Assembly: GCA_902768985.1 (NCBI GenBank)
Contig: CACXNA010000017.1
Location: 1-64,000, forward strand
From: an uncultured Bacteroidia bacterium
GTDB taxonomy: Bacteria; Bacteroidota; Bacteroidia; Bacteroidales; UBA932
DNA: 64,000 bases
Direction: 5' to 3'
Below are positions 19,742 through 28,640 of the stretch, piece after piece. Under the pieces are notes generated by a model. That model ran no database searches, had not been told where the DNA came from, and saw only the letters and a program-made list of their open reading frames with translations. The position numbers were made by a program, and so were the translations under genes. The first letter of the stretch is position 1. Every line of letters starts with the position of its first letter.

Positions 19742-21985
19742 TTACGAGATCCGGCTGAAATCCCGGATCTCGTATTTTTCTTTCCGCAGCTCCCGCACCA
19801 GCGGGGCGTTCTGCGGCGCGGAGAGCGTCGGGTCGGCGTCCAGGACCTGCCCGGCGTAGATGCGGGCCTCGGTGAGCAGCTGGCCGTCCTTCGCCAGCGA
19901 GGCGATGTTCAGGCTGATGGGCAGGCCGCTCTGCTGCGTGCCCTCGAGGTCGCCGGGGCCGCGCATCTTCATGTCCTGCTCGGCGATCTCGAAGCCGTCC
20001 TCCGTCTGGCACATCAGGTCCAGTCGCTGCTGGGCCTCCTTGGACGTCTTGACGTCCTTGACCAGGATGCAGTAGGACTTCTCGGCGCCGCGCCCCACGC
20101 GGCCGCGCAGCTGGTGGAGCTGGCTCAGGCCGAAGCGCTGGGCGCTCTCAATCACCATCACGGAGGCGTTCGGCACGTCCACGCCGACTTCGATCACCGT
20201 CGTGGAAACCAGGATGTTGGCGCGGCCCGCCACGAAGGCGGACATGTTGAAATTCTTCTCCTCGCTGCTCTGCTGCCCGTGGACGATGGCCACCTTGTAG
20301 TCCGGCAGCGGGAAGGCGCTGACGATCTCCTCGTAGCCCTGCTCGAGGTTCTGCAGGTCCATCTTCTCGCTCTCGAAGATGAGCGGGAAGACCACGAAGA
20401 CCTGGCGGCCGCGGGCGATTTCTTCCCGCATGAACTTGTACATCGCCGCCCGGCGGTTCTGCCCGATGCACATCGTCTGGACGGGCTTGCGCCCCGGCGG
20501 CATCTCGTCGATGACCGACACGTCGAGATCGCCGTAGAGCGTCATCGCCAGCGTGCGCGGTATCGGCGTGGCAGTCATGACCAGAATGTGCGGAGGCACA
20601 TTCTGGTCTAACGATGCTTTCACCCCCTGCACCCCCTCAAGGGGGATGGCCGCAGATCGCTGCGCTCGCGGCGCCCACGCACCACTGCCAGGAGGCACCA
20701 GTGGACCTTTGCTCCAAAGCTTCGATCGCTGCTCCACGCCGAAGCGGTGCTGCTCGTCGATGACGGCGAGGCCCAGGTTGCGGAAGACGACGTTGTCCTC
20801 CAGCAGGGCGTGCGTGCCCACGATGATGCCCAGCGAGCCGTCCTCGAGGGCGGCGTGGATGGCGCGCCGCTCCTTCTGCGTCGTGCTGCCGGTCAGCAGC
20901 GCGCACTGCACGGAGGTGGGTTTCAGGTATTTCTGGATATTGGCATAGTGCTGCTGCGCGAGCACCTCGGTCGGGGCCATGATGCAGGTCTGGAAGCCGT
21001 TGCCGATGGCCATCAGGCAGCTCAGCACGGCCACCATGGTCTTGCCGGAGCCCACGTCGCCCTGCAGCAGGCGGTTCATCTGGTGGCCGCTGGTGAGGTC
21101 GGCGCGGATCTCCTTGATCACGCGCTGCTGCGCGCCCGTCAGCGAATACGGAAGGGCGTTGTAGCACGCGTGGAAGTCGGGGCCCACCTTGGGCATCTGC
21201 AGGCCGCGCTCGCCGCGCGAGCGGACGTATTTCTGCTTCAGCAGCGACAGCTGCAGGAAGAAGAGTTCCTCGAATTTGAGGCGGTAGGTCGCCTTCTGGA
21301 GGGCGTAGGAATCCTTCGGGAAATGGATGTTCTTCAGCGCGTACGGCAGCGACACGAGCCCCCGGTCGCGCAGGACGTACTCCGGCAGCGTCTCCTCGAC
21401 CTCCGGGAGGCAGAGCGACAGGGCGGCGGACTGGAGCTTGCACATCACCTTGCCGGTGATGCCGCCCGCCTTGAGCTTCTCCGTGCTCGGGTACACGCCC
21501 ATCAGGGCGCCCTGCGACATCGCCCCTTCCTGGGGCGCATCCACCTCCGGGTGGACGATGTTCATGCGCGTGCCGAAGGCCTGCGGCTTGCCGAAGAAGA
21601 GGAAGGTCGCCCCCGGGACGAGCCGCTGGAAGTTCCACTTGATCCCCTTGAAAAACACCATCTCCATGCGCCCGGAGGCGTCTTCGACGATGACCGACAG
21701 GCGCTTGCAGGCGCCGAAATGGATGGGATTGGTCTCCTGCGAGACGATGGAGCCGGCGGGGCCGTACAGCGTGCGGGTCACGACCGTGGCCTGCAGCTGG
21801 ACGAAGGCGAGGTCGGGCGCCACCTGCGCGATGGGCGTGATCCCGCTGCGGTCGATGTAGCGGAACGGGTACAGGTGGATGAGGTCCGAGAGGGTCTCGA
21901 TCCCGAGTTCGCGACGCAGGAGTTCGGCCCGCTTGGGACCGACCCCGGCGAGGTACTGTATGCTGCTGTCCAGTTCCTTGGCCAT
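19742..21985 (-). CDS. recG: ATP-dependent DNA helicase RecG, with in-frame insertion
   Basis: A 747-residue replication-fork remodelling helicase. It has the N-terminal wedge/OB domain (to about 270), Walker A GDVGSGKT, motif II DEQHRFG, motif III MTATPIPRTLA, and the C-terminal RecG motifs QLRGRVGRG and GPGDLEGTQQSG. ATG at 21985 (MAKELDSSIQYLAGVGPK) is chosen because it matches the usual RecG start; the frame is open much further upstream but runs under another gene. Residues about 429-461 are a 33-codon insertion between motifs II and III, from a repeat element also found in pcrA. Everything else is intact, so the protein may still work. The -7 box lies four bases upstream. Confidence 0.93.
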   Translation of the reverse strand: MAKELDSSIQYLAGVGPKRAELLRRELGIETLSDLIHLYPFRYIDRSGITPIAQVAPDLAFVQLQATVVTRTLYGPAGSIVSQETNPIHFGACKRLSVIVEDASGRMEMVFFKGIKWNFQRLVPGATFLFFGKPQAFGTRMNIVHPEVDAPQEGAMSQGALMGVYPSTEKLKAGGITGKVMCKLQSAALSLCLPEVEETLPEYVLRDRGLVSLPYALKNIHFPKDSYALQKATYRLKFEELFFLQLSLLKQKYVRSRGERGLQMPKVGPDFHACYNALPYSLTGAQQRVIKEIRADLTSGHQMNRLLQGDVGSGKTMVAVLSCLMAIGNGFQTCIMAPTEVLAQQHYANIQKYLKPTSVQCALLTGSTTQKERRAIHAALEDGSLGIIVGTHALLEDNVVFRNLGLAVIDEQHRFGVEQRSKLWSKGPLVPPGSGAWAPRAQRSAAIPLEGVQGVKASLDQNVPPHILVMTATPIPRTLAMTLYGDLDVSVIDEMPPGRKPVQTMCIGQNRRAAMYKFMREEIARGRQVFVVFPLIFESEKMDLQNLEQGYEEIVSAFPLPDYKVAIVHGQQSSEEKNFNMSAFVAGRANILVSTTVIEVGVDVPNASVMVIESAQRFGLSQLHQLRGRVGRGAEKSYCILVKDVKTSKEAQQRLDLMCQTEDGFEIAEQDMKMRGPGDLEGTQQSGLPISLNIASLAKDGQLLTEARIYAGQVLDADPTLSAPQNAPLVRELRKEKYEIRDFSRIS
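20592..20698 (-). repeat. 99-bp in-frame insertion element in recG
   Basis: Direct repeats GGAGGCAC at 20592-20599 and 20691-20698 bound the insert, whose length (99 bp from repeat to repeat) is 33 codons exactly. The 33-bp core at 20620-20652 is 32/33 identical to 48059-48091 in pcrA. Removing one direct repeat plus the insert restores a natural RecG sequence (SKGPLV joined to PPHILVM). The ends of the insert are inverted copies of the flanking recG sequence: CACATTCTGGTC (12 bp) on one side, CCACTG on the other. Confidence 0.8.
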
Positions 21986-21989
21986 ACTA

Positions 21990-21997
21990 CAAATATA
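21990..21997 (-). promoter_or_regulatory. -7 box of recG
   Basis: TATATTTG on the minus strand, four bases before the recG ATG, predicts a leaderless or nearly leaderless mRNA. It is back to back with the -7 box of the S9 peptidase gene. Confidence 0.55.
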
Positions 21998-22020
21998 CGA
22001 AAAATCCGGCCGAAAATTAT

Positions 22021-22028
22021 TACATTTG
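22021..22028 (+). promoter_or_regulatory. -7 box of the S9 peptidase gene
   Basis: TACATTTG, 26 bases before the ATG at 22055. No good -33 element is seen 20 bases upstream, a region shared with the divergent recG promoter. Confidence 0.5.
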
Positions 22029-22054
22029 CACTTCCAATACAGAACGACCACAAT

Positions 22055-24271
22055 ATGAAACGAGTATTCATCGCATTTACCTGTCTTGTTATGGCAATCA
22101 GTTGTGCTAAGAAAACCGACGAAAGCGGCTACATCGGCCCGTCCGAGATCCAGATCACGGACGGCGTGATGACCCCCGAGACGCTGCTCGCGTTCGGACG
22201 CCTGTCCGACCCGCAGCTCTCCCCCGACGGCAGCCGCATCCTCTACGGCGTTTCCTATACCGACATCGCGCAGAACCGCAGCTGCCGCAACCTCTTCCTC
22301 TGCAACCCGGACGGCTCCGACAAGGTCCAGCTGACGCGTTACGCGAAGAGCGTCAGCGGCGCCCGCTGGGCGAATGACGGCAAGAGCATCTACTTCATTC
22401 AGGGCGGCCAGCTTTGGAAGGCTCCGCTGAAGGGCAACCAGCTCGGCAAGCGCGAGCAGCTGAGCGACTTCCCCAACGGGGTCAGCGAATTCAAGCTCTC
22501 CCCGGACCAGCAGCAGGTGATCCTCGTCAGCACCATCAAGAACAAGGCCCTGGAGCAGCCCGCCGACGCCTACGAGGACCTCGACAAGGCGCAGGCCTAT
22601 GCCACCGAGGACCTGATGTACCGCCACTGGGACCACTGGGTGACCGACGTGCCGCGCAGCTACGTGGCCACGCTCGGCAACGGGATGATCACCCCGGAGA
22701 ACGCCGTGGACATCCTCGACACCGAGGAGCTCTTCGAGCTGCCCACCGAGCCGTTCGGCGGCGCGGAGCAGCTGGACTGGGCCCCGGACAACCGCCACAT
22801 CGTCTATTCCTGCCGCAAGAAGGTGGGCAAGCAGTACGCCTTCAGCACCAACACCGGCATCTATATCTATGACACCCTCACCGGCGCCACCCTCGACGTC
22901 AAGACGGACGGCGGCTACGACACCGACCCCGTCTGGAGCCCCGATGGCAGGCACATCGCCTGGATCGCCATGGCCCGTGACGGATATGAGGCGGATCGGC
23001 AGCGACTATTCGTCGCTGACGTCGAGCTGGTTGACATCGCCGACGGCCAGAACGCCGGCGTGCAGGTGCTGAGCGTCCGCGAGCTGCTGCCCGCGTTTGA
23101 CCACGACGTCGCCGGCCTGGTCTGGCACGGCGACGAGCTGTTCTTCAACGCCCTCGTCGGCGAAGGCGTCCAGGCGCTCTACTGCGCCGACCTGACGGGC
23201 GACGTGCAGCGCATCACCTCCCCCGACTGGAACTTCGACTTCTTCTCCCCCTTCGCCTTCCGCGAGAACGCCGGCGGCGTGGAGCTGCTCGCGTCCTACT
23301 ACTGCCTGAAGTTCCCGACCGAGCTGGTGTCCGTCAAGATCACCGAGTCCGGCGTGACCTTCGCCCAGATCACCAACGAGAACCAGCACATCCTCTCCCA
23401 GCTCGACGATATCAAGGACGAGCGCGTGTTCGTCGAGACCGTCGACTACCAGAAGATGCTCTGCTGGGTGCTCTATCCCCCGAAGTTCGATCCGTCCAAG
23501 CAGTATCCCGCCATTGAGATCGTGCTCGGAGGCCCGCAGGGCAGCAATTCCCAGGATTGGAGCTACCGCTGGAACTACCGCCTGATGGCCCAGCAGGGCT
23601 ACATCGTCATCCTCCCGAACCGCCGCGGCACCACCGCCTTCGGCCAGGCTTGGAAGGAGCAGATCTCCGGCGACTACGCGGGCCTGAACATGCAGGACTA
23701 CCTGAGCGCCGGCCGCTACATCAAGAACCAGCCTTACGTGAGCAAGCTCGCCTGCGTGGGCGCCTCCTACGGCGGCTATTCCGCCTATATGCTGGAAGGT
23801 ATGCACGGCGACCTCTACGATTGCTTCATCGCGCACGCCGGCATCTTCGACGAGAAGCAGCTCTGGTACACCACCGAGGAGATGTGGTTCGCCAACTGGG
23901 ACAACGGCGGCCTGACGCAGTACGCCTACACCCCCGGCCAGGTGGGCCCGGCCTACGACGGCGTCACCTTCGGCGGCATGCAGCAGGCCGGTGCGCCCTA
24001 CGCCTACACCCCGAAGGCCCAGCGCCACTACGCCAACTCTCCTTCCTCGATGGTCACGAAGTGGCACACCCCGATCCTCTGCATCCACGGCATGATGGAC
24101 TACCGCATCCCCTATGAGCAGGGCATGGCGGCCTTCAACGCTGCGCAGATGATGGGTGTTCCCTCCAAGCTCGTGATCTTCCCGGAGGAGAACCACTGGA
24201 TCCTCCAGCCGCAGAACTCCCTCTACTGGCACCGCGTCTTCTACGACTGGCTCGAGCGCTGGATGAAGTAA
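22055..24271 (+). CDS. S9 family prolyl oligopeptidase, lipoprotein
   Basis: A 738-residue serine peptidase of the prolyl-oligopeptidase/dipeptidyl-peptidase family. A lipoprotein signal (MKRVFIAFTCLVMAISC) anchors it in the envelope. A beta-propeller with WD40-like PD40 strands (PQLSPDGSRILYG, DPVWSPDGRHIAW) precedes the alpha/beta-hydrolase domain. Ser571 lies in GASYGGYS, the Asp in MMDYRIPYEQ and the His in ENHWI. It probably trims peptides from the N-terminus, but the exact specificity cannot be read here. ATG 22055 is chosen for its lipobox; the same frame stays open far upstream only as antisense to recG. Confidence 0.9.
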   Translation: MKRVFIAFTCLVMAISCAKKTDESGYIGPSEIQITDGVMTPETLLAFGRLSDPQLSPDGSRILYGVSYTDIAQNRSCRNLFLCNPDGSDKVQLTRYAKSVSGARWANDGKSIYFIQGGQLWKAPLKGNQLGKREQLSDFPNGVSEFKLSPDQQQVILVSTIKNKALEQPADAYEDLDKAQAYATEDLMYRHWDHWVTDVPRSYVATLGNGMITPENAVDILDTEELFELPTEPFGGAEQLDWAPDNRHIVYSCRKKVGKQYAFSTNTGIYIYDTLTGATLDVKTDGGYDTDPVWSPDGRHIAWIAMARDGYEADRQRLFVADVELVDIADGQNAGVQVLSVRELLPAFDHDVAGLVWHGDELFFNALVGEGVQALYCADLTGDVQRITSPDWNFDFFSPFAFRENAGGVELLASYYCLKFPTELVSVKITESGVTFAQITNENQHILSQLDDIKDERVFVETVDYQKMLCWVLYPPKFDPSKQYPAIEIVLGGPQGSNSQDWSYRWNYRLMAQQGYIVILPNRRGTTAFGQAWKEQISGDYAGLNMQDYLSAGRYIKNQPYVSKLACVGASYGGYSAYMLEGMHGDLYDCFIAHAGIFDEKQLWYTTEEMWFANWDNGGLTQYAYTPGQVGPAYDGVTFGGMQQAGAPYAYTPKAQRHYANSPSSMVTKWHTPILCIHGMMDYRIPYEQGMAAFNAAQMMGVPSKLVIFPEENHWILQPQNSLYWHRVFYDWLERWMK

Positions 24272-24273
24272 CG

Positions 24274-24381
24274 CTGTTTTTCGTAACTTTCAGTTACTAA
24301 ATCATTTATGAAAGTAACCGGATACTTTGGTACCCGGTTACTTTCATAATATACTGATTGTTCGTTGTTTGCTAAAAACAG
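24274..24381 (-). repeat. 108-bp palindromic element, family 1, copy 5
   Basis: Exactly 108 bp from CTGTTTTTCGTAAC to AAAAACAG, with the best central hairpin of the family (ATGAAAGTAACCGG/CCGGTTACTTTCAT). It fills the gap between two convergent genes: two bases after the S9 peptidase stop and three before the thioesterase stop. It could act as a shared terminator for both. Confidence 0.85.
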
Positions 24382-24384
24382 CTA

Positions 24385-25140
24385 CTATTGCTCGAAGAGC
24401 AGTTTTTCAATGAAGACCTGGTGGTCTTCCACCCTGCCCTCTATGATATGGGCGCCGTCGGGGTCGAGGGCGTGCCAGAGCTCGACGGTCTCGCCGGGCC
24501 GGGCCTCGCGGTTGAAGTTGATGGTCAGCTCTTTGACCATCTTTTCGTTGACCAATTCTTCCGGCAGGGCGTCCATCGCCCAGACGGTGTATTTGACGTT
24601 GTTGGCGTGCTGGTTGTAGTCGATGTCGGACCAGCGGACCGTGTGCGTGCCGAGCAGCTCCAGCGCGGCGCCGCGCGGCACCGCCACCTTGCCGGCGGGG
24701 GCTTCGATGGCGAAGTCCCTGCTCTGCGGATCCATCGAGGTGAACTCTGACAGAAAATCAGGCCGGACCAGACGCCGCTCCTCGATGTTCATCACCACCC
24801 AGGAGCTGGTGGAGTTGACGGCCGGCTGGCCGTCAGCACCCAGGATCTGGTAGTCACGGAGGAAGTACAGCCCCTGCAGGCCCTTGTGCCACGTAAGCAC
24901 CTTGCAGGACTCCTTGTGCATCACCGGCCGCTCGAAACGGACGTGCTGCCGGGCCAGGACCCAGGTGCAGCCGTAGGGGCCGAGCTGTTCGTCGCCAAAG
25001 TTAAGTTTGTCTGCACCAAAGACCGCCATGTGCTGGGCCAGGTCCAGGAATGCGGCGGGGCGCAAGATATGCCGGCGGTCCACCTGATAGCAGGTGGCCG
25101 TAAAATCTTCGTAAAATTTATCTTTCAGGTAATCCATCAT
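24385..25140 (-). CDS. Acyl-ACP thioesterase (FatA/TE14 type)
   Basis: A 251-residue cytoplasmic double hot-dog thioesterase that releases fatty acids from acyl carrier protein. It has two tandem hot-dog halves (about 1-125 and 140-250); the second carries the family motif WSDIDYNQHANNVKY with the catalytic Asn/His. The ATGATG start (25140/25137) lies inside the end of the Nif3-family gene (23-bp overlap). It is last in the operon, ending at the 108-bp palindrome. Bacterial copies often supply free fatty acids for lipid remodelling; that role is inferred. Confidence 0.88.
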   Translation of the reverse strand: MMDYLKDKFYEDFTATCYQVDRRHILRPAAFLDLAQHMAVFGADKLNFGDEQLGPYGCTWVLARQHVRFERPVMHKESCKVLTWHKGLQGLYFLRDYQILGADGQPAVNSTSSWVVMNIEERRLVRPDFLSEFTSMDPQSRDFAIEAPAGKVAVPRGAALELLGTHTVRWSDIDYNQHANNVKYTVWAMDALPEELVNEKMVKELTINFNREARPGETVELWHALDPDGAHIIEGRVEDHQVFIEKLLFEQ

Positions 25141-25912
25141 AACAAATCGGGTTGGTGTCGAGGCCGGTCTTGACGTCCTCGACGCCAGGACAGTTCGCCT
25201 GCAGGTACGCCTGCAGCAGGTCCTGGGTGTATTGTTCGCTCTGGTAGTGGCCGAGCTCCGCGAGGAGCACGCCGCCGTTCTCAAAATAGTCGTGGTAGTG
25301 GAATTCGCCGCTGAGGAAGCAGTCGGCGCCGGCGCGGATGGCGTCGCGCAGCAGGAAGGCGCCGGCGCCGCCGCACAGGGCCACGCGCCGGACCATCCGC
25401 CCGTCGAGGGCGGAATGGCGCAGGCACTGCACGCCGAAGACCCGCTTCACGCGGGCAAGGAATTCCGCGTCGCGCTCCGCCTGCGGCAATTCGCCGACCA
25501 GGCCCGCCCCGGCGTCCTCCCCTTCCAGGGGCGACAGCCAGCGGAGGTCCTGCAGGCCGAGCAGCGAGGCGATCTTGTGGTTCACGCCGCCGGGGGCGTT
25601 GTCCAGGCTGGTGTGCGCGGAGTATACGGAGACGCCGCCCGCGAGGGCCTTGACCACGCAGCGCTGCTGGTAGGTGGTGTCGGAGACCTGCCGGAGGGGT
25701 TTAAAGAGGAGCGGATGATGCGAAACAATCAAGTTACATTCCTTCGCAATCGCCTCTTCTACAATGGCTTCCGTGATGTCCAGGCAGACCAGCACGCGGC
25801 TGATCTCCGCATCCGGGAAGCCGACCTGCAGGCCCGAGTTGTCCCACTCGTCCTGCAGCTTCAGGGGCGCCAGCCGCTCCAGCGCGGCGATGATTTCACG
25901 CAGTTTTGCCAT
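25118..25912 (-). CDS. Nif3-like dinuclear metal center protein (DUF34)
   Basis: A 264-residue Nif3/YbgI-family protein. Metal-binding elements are visible: the N-terminal DEWDNSGLQVG, the SHHPLLFKPL block, SAHTSLDNAPGGVN, and the C-terminal SGEFHYHD and ELGHYQSEQ. It is sometimes annotated GTP cyclohydrolase I type 2, but the cellular role is unclear. ATG 25912 (MAKLREII) is preferred; an in-frame GTG at 25921 would add three residues. A possible -7 box TACCTTCG lies at 25942-25935. It overlaps the thioesterase gene. Confidence 0.88.
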   Translation of the reverse strand: MAKLREIIAALERLAPLKLQDEWDNSGLQVGFPDAEISRVLVCLDITEAIVEEAIAKECNLIVSHHPLLFKPLRQVSDTTYQQRCVVKALAGGVSVYSAHTSLDNAPGGVNHKIASLLGLQDLRWLSPLEGEDAGAGLVGELPQAERDAEFLARVKRVFGVQCLRHSALDGRMVRRVALCGGAGAFLLRDAIRAGADCFLSGEFHYHDYFENGGVLLAELGHYQSEQYTQDLLQAYLQANCPGVEDVKTGLDTNPICYDGLPER

Positions 25913-25948
25913 ACGCTTCACGATTTTGCAACCGCGAAGGTACGCAAA

Positions 25949-26827
25949 TTATTCCAGATAGCGCGCGCGAAGGGTCTGGATATCCTCGTCGGAGAGGCCC
26001 ATCGGGCCATGGAGGTAGGCGTCCAGGGAGCCGTATTCCCGGTCGATCCGGTCCAGCGCCTGGATGAAGTTGTCGGTATTGCAGCCCAGGAAGGCCTTCA
26101 CCACCCCCACCTCTTCGTCCTTGCCGCCCCAGAAGCGGACCCGGCGGGTGTACTTCTTCACATCCGCCTCATAGACCTTGTTCGTGGCGTCGAAGTCCGC
26201 CACGATGGTCTCCCGGTCGGCCCCCAGGGCCGCCAGGATCAGCGCGGAGGCGATGCCCGTGCGGTCCTTGCCCTGTGAGCAGTGGTAGAGCACGGCGCCT
26301 TTTTCCGCCGCCAGCACGTGGCGGAAGAAGGCGGCGAACTGCTCCTGGCTCTCCGGCCGGAACAGCAGGATGGGATACATCTCCCGGGCCACCTCCTGCG
26401 CCTTCTTGTTGAAAGCGGCGGCGACGATGATCTTCTTGACCTCGAACTTCTTGTGGCCGGTGAATTTCTTTTTCTCCTTCTCCGTCATGCCGGCGCCGGC
26501 ATTGCCGGTGGCATCGATAGGCAGGGGGATATATTCCGCGCCCGGGACCGTCCGGTCCTCCTTCCCCTTCTTCTCGCCCTCCTTCCGCATATCGATGACC
26601 GTGCTGGTCGGAAGCTGCGAGAGGTACTGCAGGTCCGCGTCCGTGGCCTCCGCCAGGTGCGCGGAGCGCAGGAGCAGGCCGTCCCGGACCTTCCGCCCAT
26701 CCTGCATGACGTAGCCGCCCAGGTCCCGGGCGTTGACGATGCCCCGGACCGGGAGGAACTGCTGCGCAGAAACGACCGTAGAAACGAACAAACCCATCGG
26801 AATCAATAATCTGCTGACATGGAGCAT
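25949..26827 (-). CDS. Exported tyrosine/dual-specificity phosphatase
   Basis: A 292-residue phosphatase of the Y_phosphatase3 family. An N-terminal signal peptide (to about VVSAQQ) puts it in the periplasm. The family opening NARDLGGY is followed by the P-loop HCSQGKDRTG (Cys about 183) of the HCx5R class. A Lys-rich insert near 108-135 (TEKEKKKFTGHKKFEVKK) is unusual for the family core. It lies in a run with intracellular signalling proteins although it is itself exported. The substrate is unknown; phospho-tyrosine and phosphoinositide are both possible. Confidence 0.85.
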   Translation of the reverse strand: MLHVSRLLIPMGLFVSTVVSAQQFLPVRGIVNARDLGGYVMQDGRKVRDGLLLRSAHLAEATDADLQYLSQLPTSTVIDMRKEGEKKGKEDRTVPGAEYIPLPIDATGNAGAGMTEKEKKKFTGHKKFEVKKIIVAAAFNKKAQEVAREMYPILLFRPESQEQFAAFFRHVLAAEKGAVLYHCSQGKDRTGIASALILAALGADRETIVADFDATNKVYEADVKKYTRRVRFWGGKDEEVGVVKAFLGCNTDNFIQALDRIDREYGSLDAYLHGPMGLSDEDIQTLRARYLE

Positions 26828-26837
26828 AAACCAAAAG

Positions 26838-27698
26838 CTAAAGGTAATAATTCTTGATTGAACGCCGTATCATGACGCAGAAAAAGAGCTCCTCCGCCAG
26901 CCGGGGCGGCACGAATTCGCAACGGAGCACGAGGTCCAGGCAGGCGAAGCGCGCGGCCTGCCGGTCGAACTCCGTGTGGTCTTCCTGGCCGGAGTAGGCT
27001 TTGGCGAAGGCGTCCCAGAAGCGGTGCAGCTGCTCCTCGCCCATGTGGAAGATGTCCTGCACCTGCTTCATGGAAGCATAATCGTGGCAGATCTGGTACA
27101 GGTGGCCGAGGTCGAACATCGGGGACCCGTAGCCGAAGCGGTCCAGGTCGATCCAGAGATAGTGGCCTTCCGAGCTGACCAGGTTGCCCATATTCAGGTC
27201 GCCGTGGCTGCAGGTCGTGACTTCCGGGACGGTCAAGGCGAAGGCCCGCAGGATCTCGCGGTTCTTCTTCCCGATGAACCTTATCTTGTCCACCGCACGC
27301 AGCAGCTGCTCCTTCCGGTTGGGGAAGAAATCGGTGTTGCAAGGCGTCGTGGAGAGGGTTTTGAACTGCTCGCACAGCACCTGCGCCATCTCCTCCGTGC
27401 GCTCGGGCGCGTCGGCGCAGAGGCGCGAGAGGGATTTCTTGTTTCTGATGCGCTCGGACAGGGTGCCGAACCCGTCCCCGACGCGGACCATTTCGAGCAT
27501 CCGGGGAATCGGGAGTCCAAGGCCTTCCACGGCCTTGGACACCTCGAACTCATGCCGGACAAACGCCTCCGTATTGAGCCCCGGGCGGTTGACCTTCAGG
27601 ATCGCGTCCGGCTCGGACGAATCCACGTAAACACTTCCGTTGCCGCCCTCACCTACCTTGGTCCAGGCGTTGATGTCTATTGTTCTATATTCGCTCAT
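26838..27698 (-). CDS. APH/choline-kinase-like phosphotransferase
   Basis: A 286-residue protein with the small-molecule kinase fold. It has a Gly-rich loop (VGEGGNGSVYV), a Lys in the VAIK-like strand (AILKVNRPG), the catalytic loop HGDLNMGNLV and the metal-binding Asp in WIDLDRFGYGS. It is soluble with no signal. Bacteroidales carry many uncharacterised members, and the substrate cannot be inferred from sequence. It starts nine bases after the lipid kinase stop. Confidence 0.8.
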   Translation of the reverse strand: MSEYRTIDINAWTKVGEGGNGSVYVDSSEPDAILKVNRPGLNTEAFVRHEFEVSKAVEGLGLPIPRMLEMVRVGDGFGTLSERIRNKKSLSRLCADAPERTEEMAQVLCEQFKTLSTTPCNTDFFPNRKEQLLRAVDKIRFIGKKNREILRAFALTVPEVTTCSHGDLNMGNLVSSEGHYLWIDLDRFGYGSPMFDLGHLYQICHDYASMKQVQDIFHMGEEQLHRFWDAFAKAYSGQEDHTEFDRQAARFACLDLVLRCEFVPPRLAEELFFCVMIRRSIKNYYL

Positions 27699-27707
27699 TC
27701 CAATGAA

Positions 27708-28640
27708 TTAGTCTTTCTTCGGCAGCCGCAGCGGCAGCGCGCCCGGCAGGATCTTGAGATCGAAGTGGGAGCCGGGGAGCTGTTCGCCGTCAATGTAGAT
27801 GTCGATCAGGTCCTTGCTGCTGATCGTCACCTCGCGGGCCTGCCGGAAGAGGATCCGCTTCCCGGCCGCCTTGCAGCCGATGTGGTCGCCCTTGCGGTAG
27901 TGAGGGATCAGCAGGAGGAGTCGCAGCAGGCTCATCGCCCGGAAGTAGCAGACATCGATCAGGCCGTCATCCACTTTCGCCGTCGGCGCGCAGTTGAACT
28001 CGCCGCCCACGCGATGCCCGTTGGCGAAGGTGCAGAGCACCATCGGGCCCCGGGCGATGCGCTCGCCGTCCACGTAGACCTTGATGTGGTTGTAGCGGCT
28101 GGTGAGGATGGCGTTGATCACGCCCCGCGTGTAGGCCTGGTGGGCGGATTTCCCCTGGGCCACGAGCTCGTTGGCGCGGGAAGCGACCTTGGAGTTAAAA
28201 CCGATGTTGCAGACATTCAGGCAGTAACTGTCGTTGACCTGGATTACATCTATAGGCTGCACGGTGCCGGCCAGCATGGCCTTGACGTTGCGGAAGTCGT
28301 AGCCCGGGAAGTTGATGATGAAGTCCTCCGTGGCGCCGGCGAAGTACAGGATGGCGATGGTCTTGTTGGCGCACTGCCTGGCGGCCTGCTCGCTGGAGCA
28401 GGCATAGCCGACCAGGCCGGAGGCCACGCCGTTGATGATGCCGTTGCCGCCGCAGGCCACGAAGCAGACTTCCTCCTCCGGATGCAGGTCGCAGTACAGG
28501 CGCACGTAGCGCGTGGCGTCACCCTCGCCGAGGGTGGTGTACACCTCGTGCGGATGCGGGTTCTCCTTCAGCTGGAAGTAGAAATCCTGGTACTGATGGG
28601 CTTTGTCGTCCCGTCCGTTGATGATATAGATGTACTTCAT
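27708..28640 (-). CDS. Diacylglycerol/lipid kinase family protein
   Basis: A 310-residue DAGK-catalytic-domain protein (YegS/DgkB type) expected to phosphorylate a membrane lipid using ATP. The nucleotide loop reads CGGNGIINGVASGL, with Asn where the family has GGDGT; this departure in the signature may reduce activity or reflect a subfamily. The C-terminal lobe includes FANGHRVGGEFNCAPTAKV and DGLIDVCYF, characteristic of the family. It overlaps the RsbU-type phosphatase gene by four bases (ATGA). Confidence 0.82.
   Translation of the reverse strand: MKYIYIINGRDDKAHQYQDFYFQLKENPHPHEVYTTLGEGDATRYVRLYCDLHPEEEVCFVACGGNGIINGVASGLVGYACSSEQAARQCANKTIAILYFAGATEDFIINFPGYDFRNVKAMLAGTVQPIDVIQVNDSYCLNVCNIGFNSKVASRANELVAQGKSAHQAYTRGVINAILTSRYNHIKVYVDGERIARGPMVLCTFANGHRVGGEFNCAPTAKVDDGLIDVCYFRAMSLLRLLLLIPHYRKGDHIGCKAAGKRILFRQAREVTISSKDLIDIYIDGEQLPGSHFDLKILPGALPLRLPKKD

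Noticed and set aside
20747-22054. Upstream extension of the S9 peptidase frame
   Set aside because: The frame is open only because it is antisense to recG; the lipoprotein signal and -7 box place the start at 22055.
21986-22954. Upstream extension of the recG frame
   Set aside because: It runs antisense through the S9 peptidase gene; RecG homology begins at MAKELDSS and a -7 box lies just before it.
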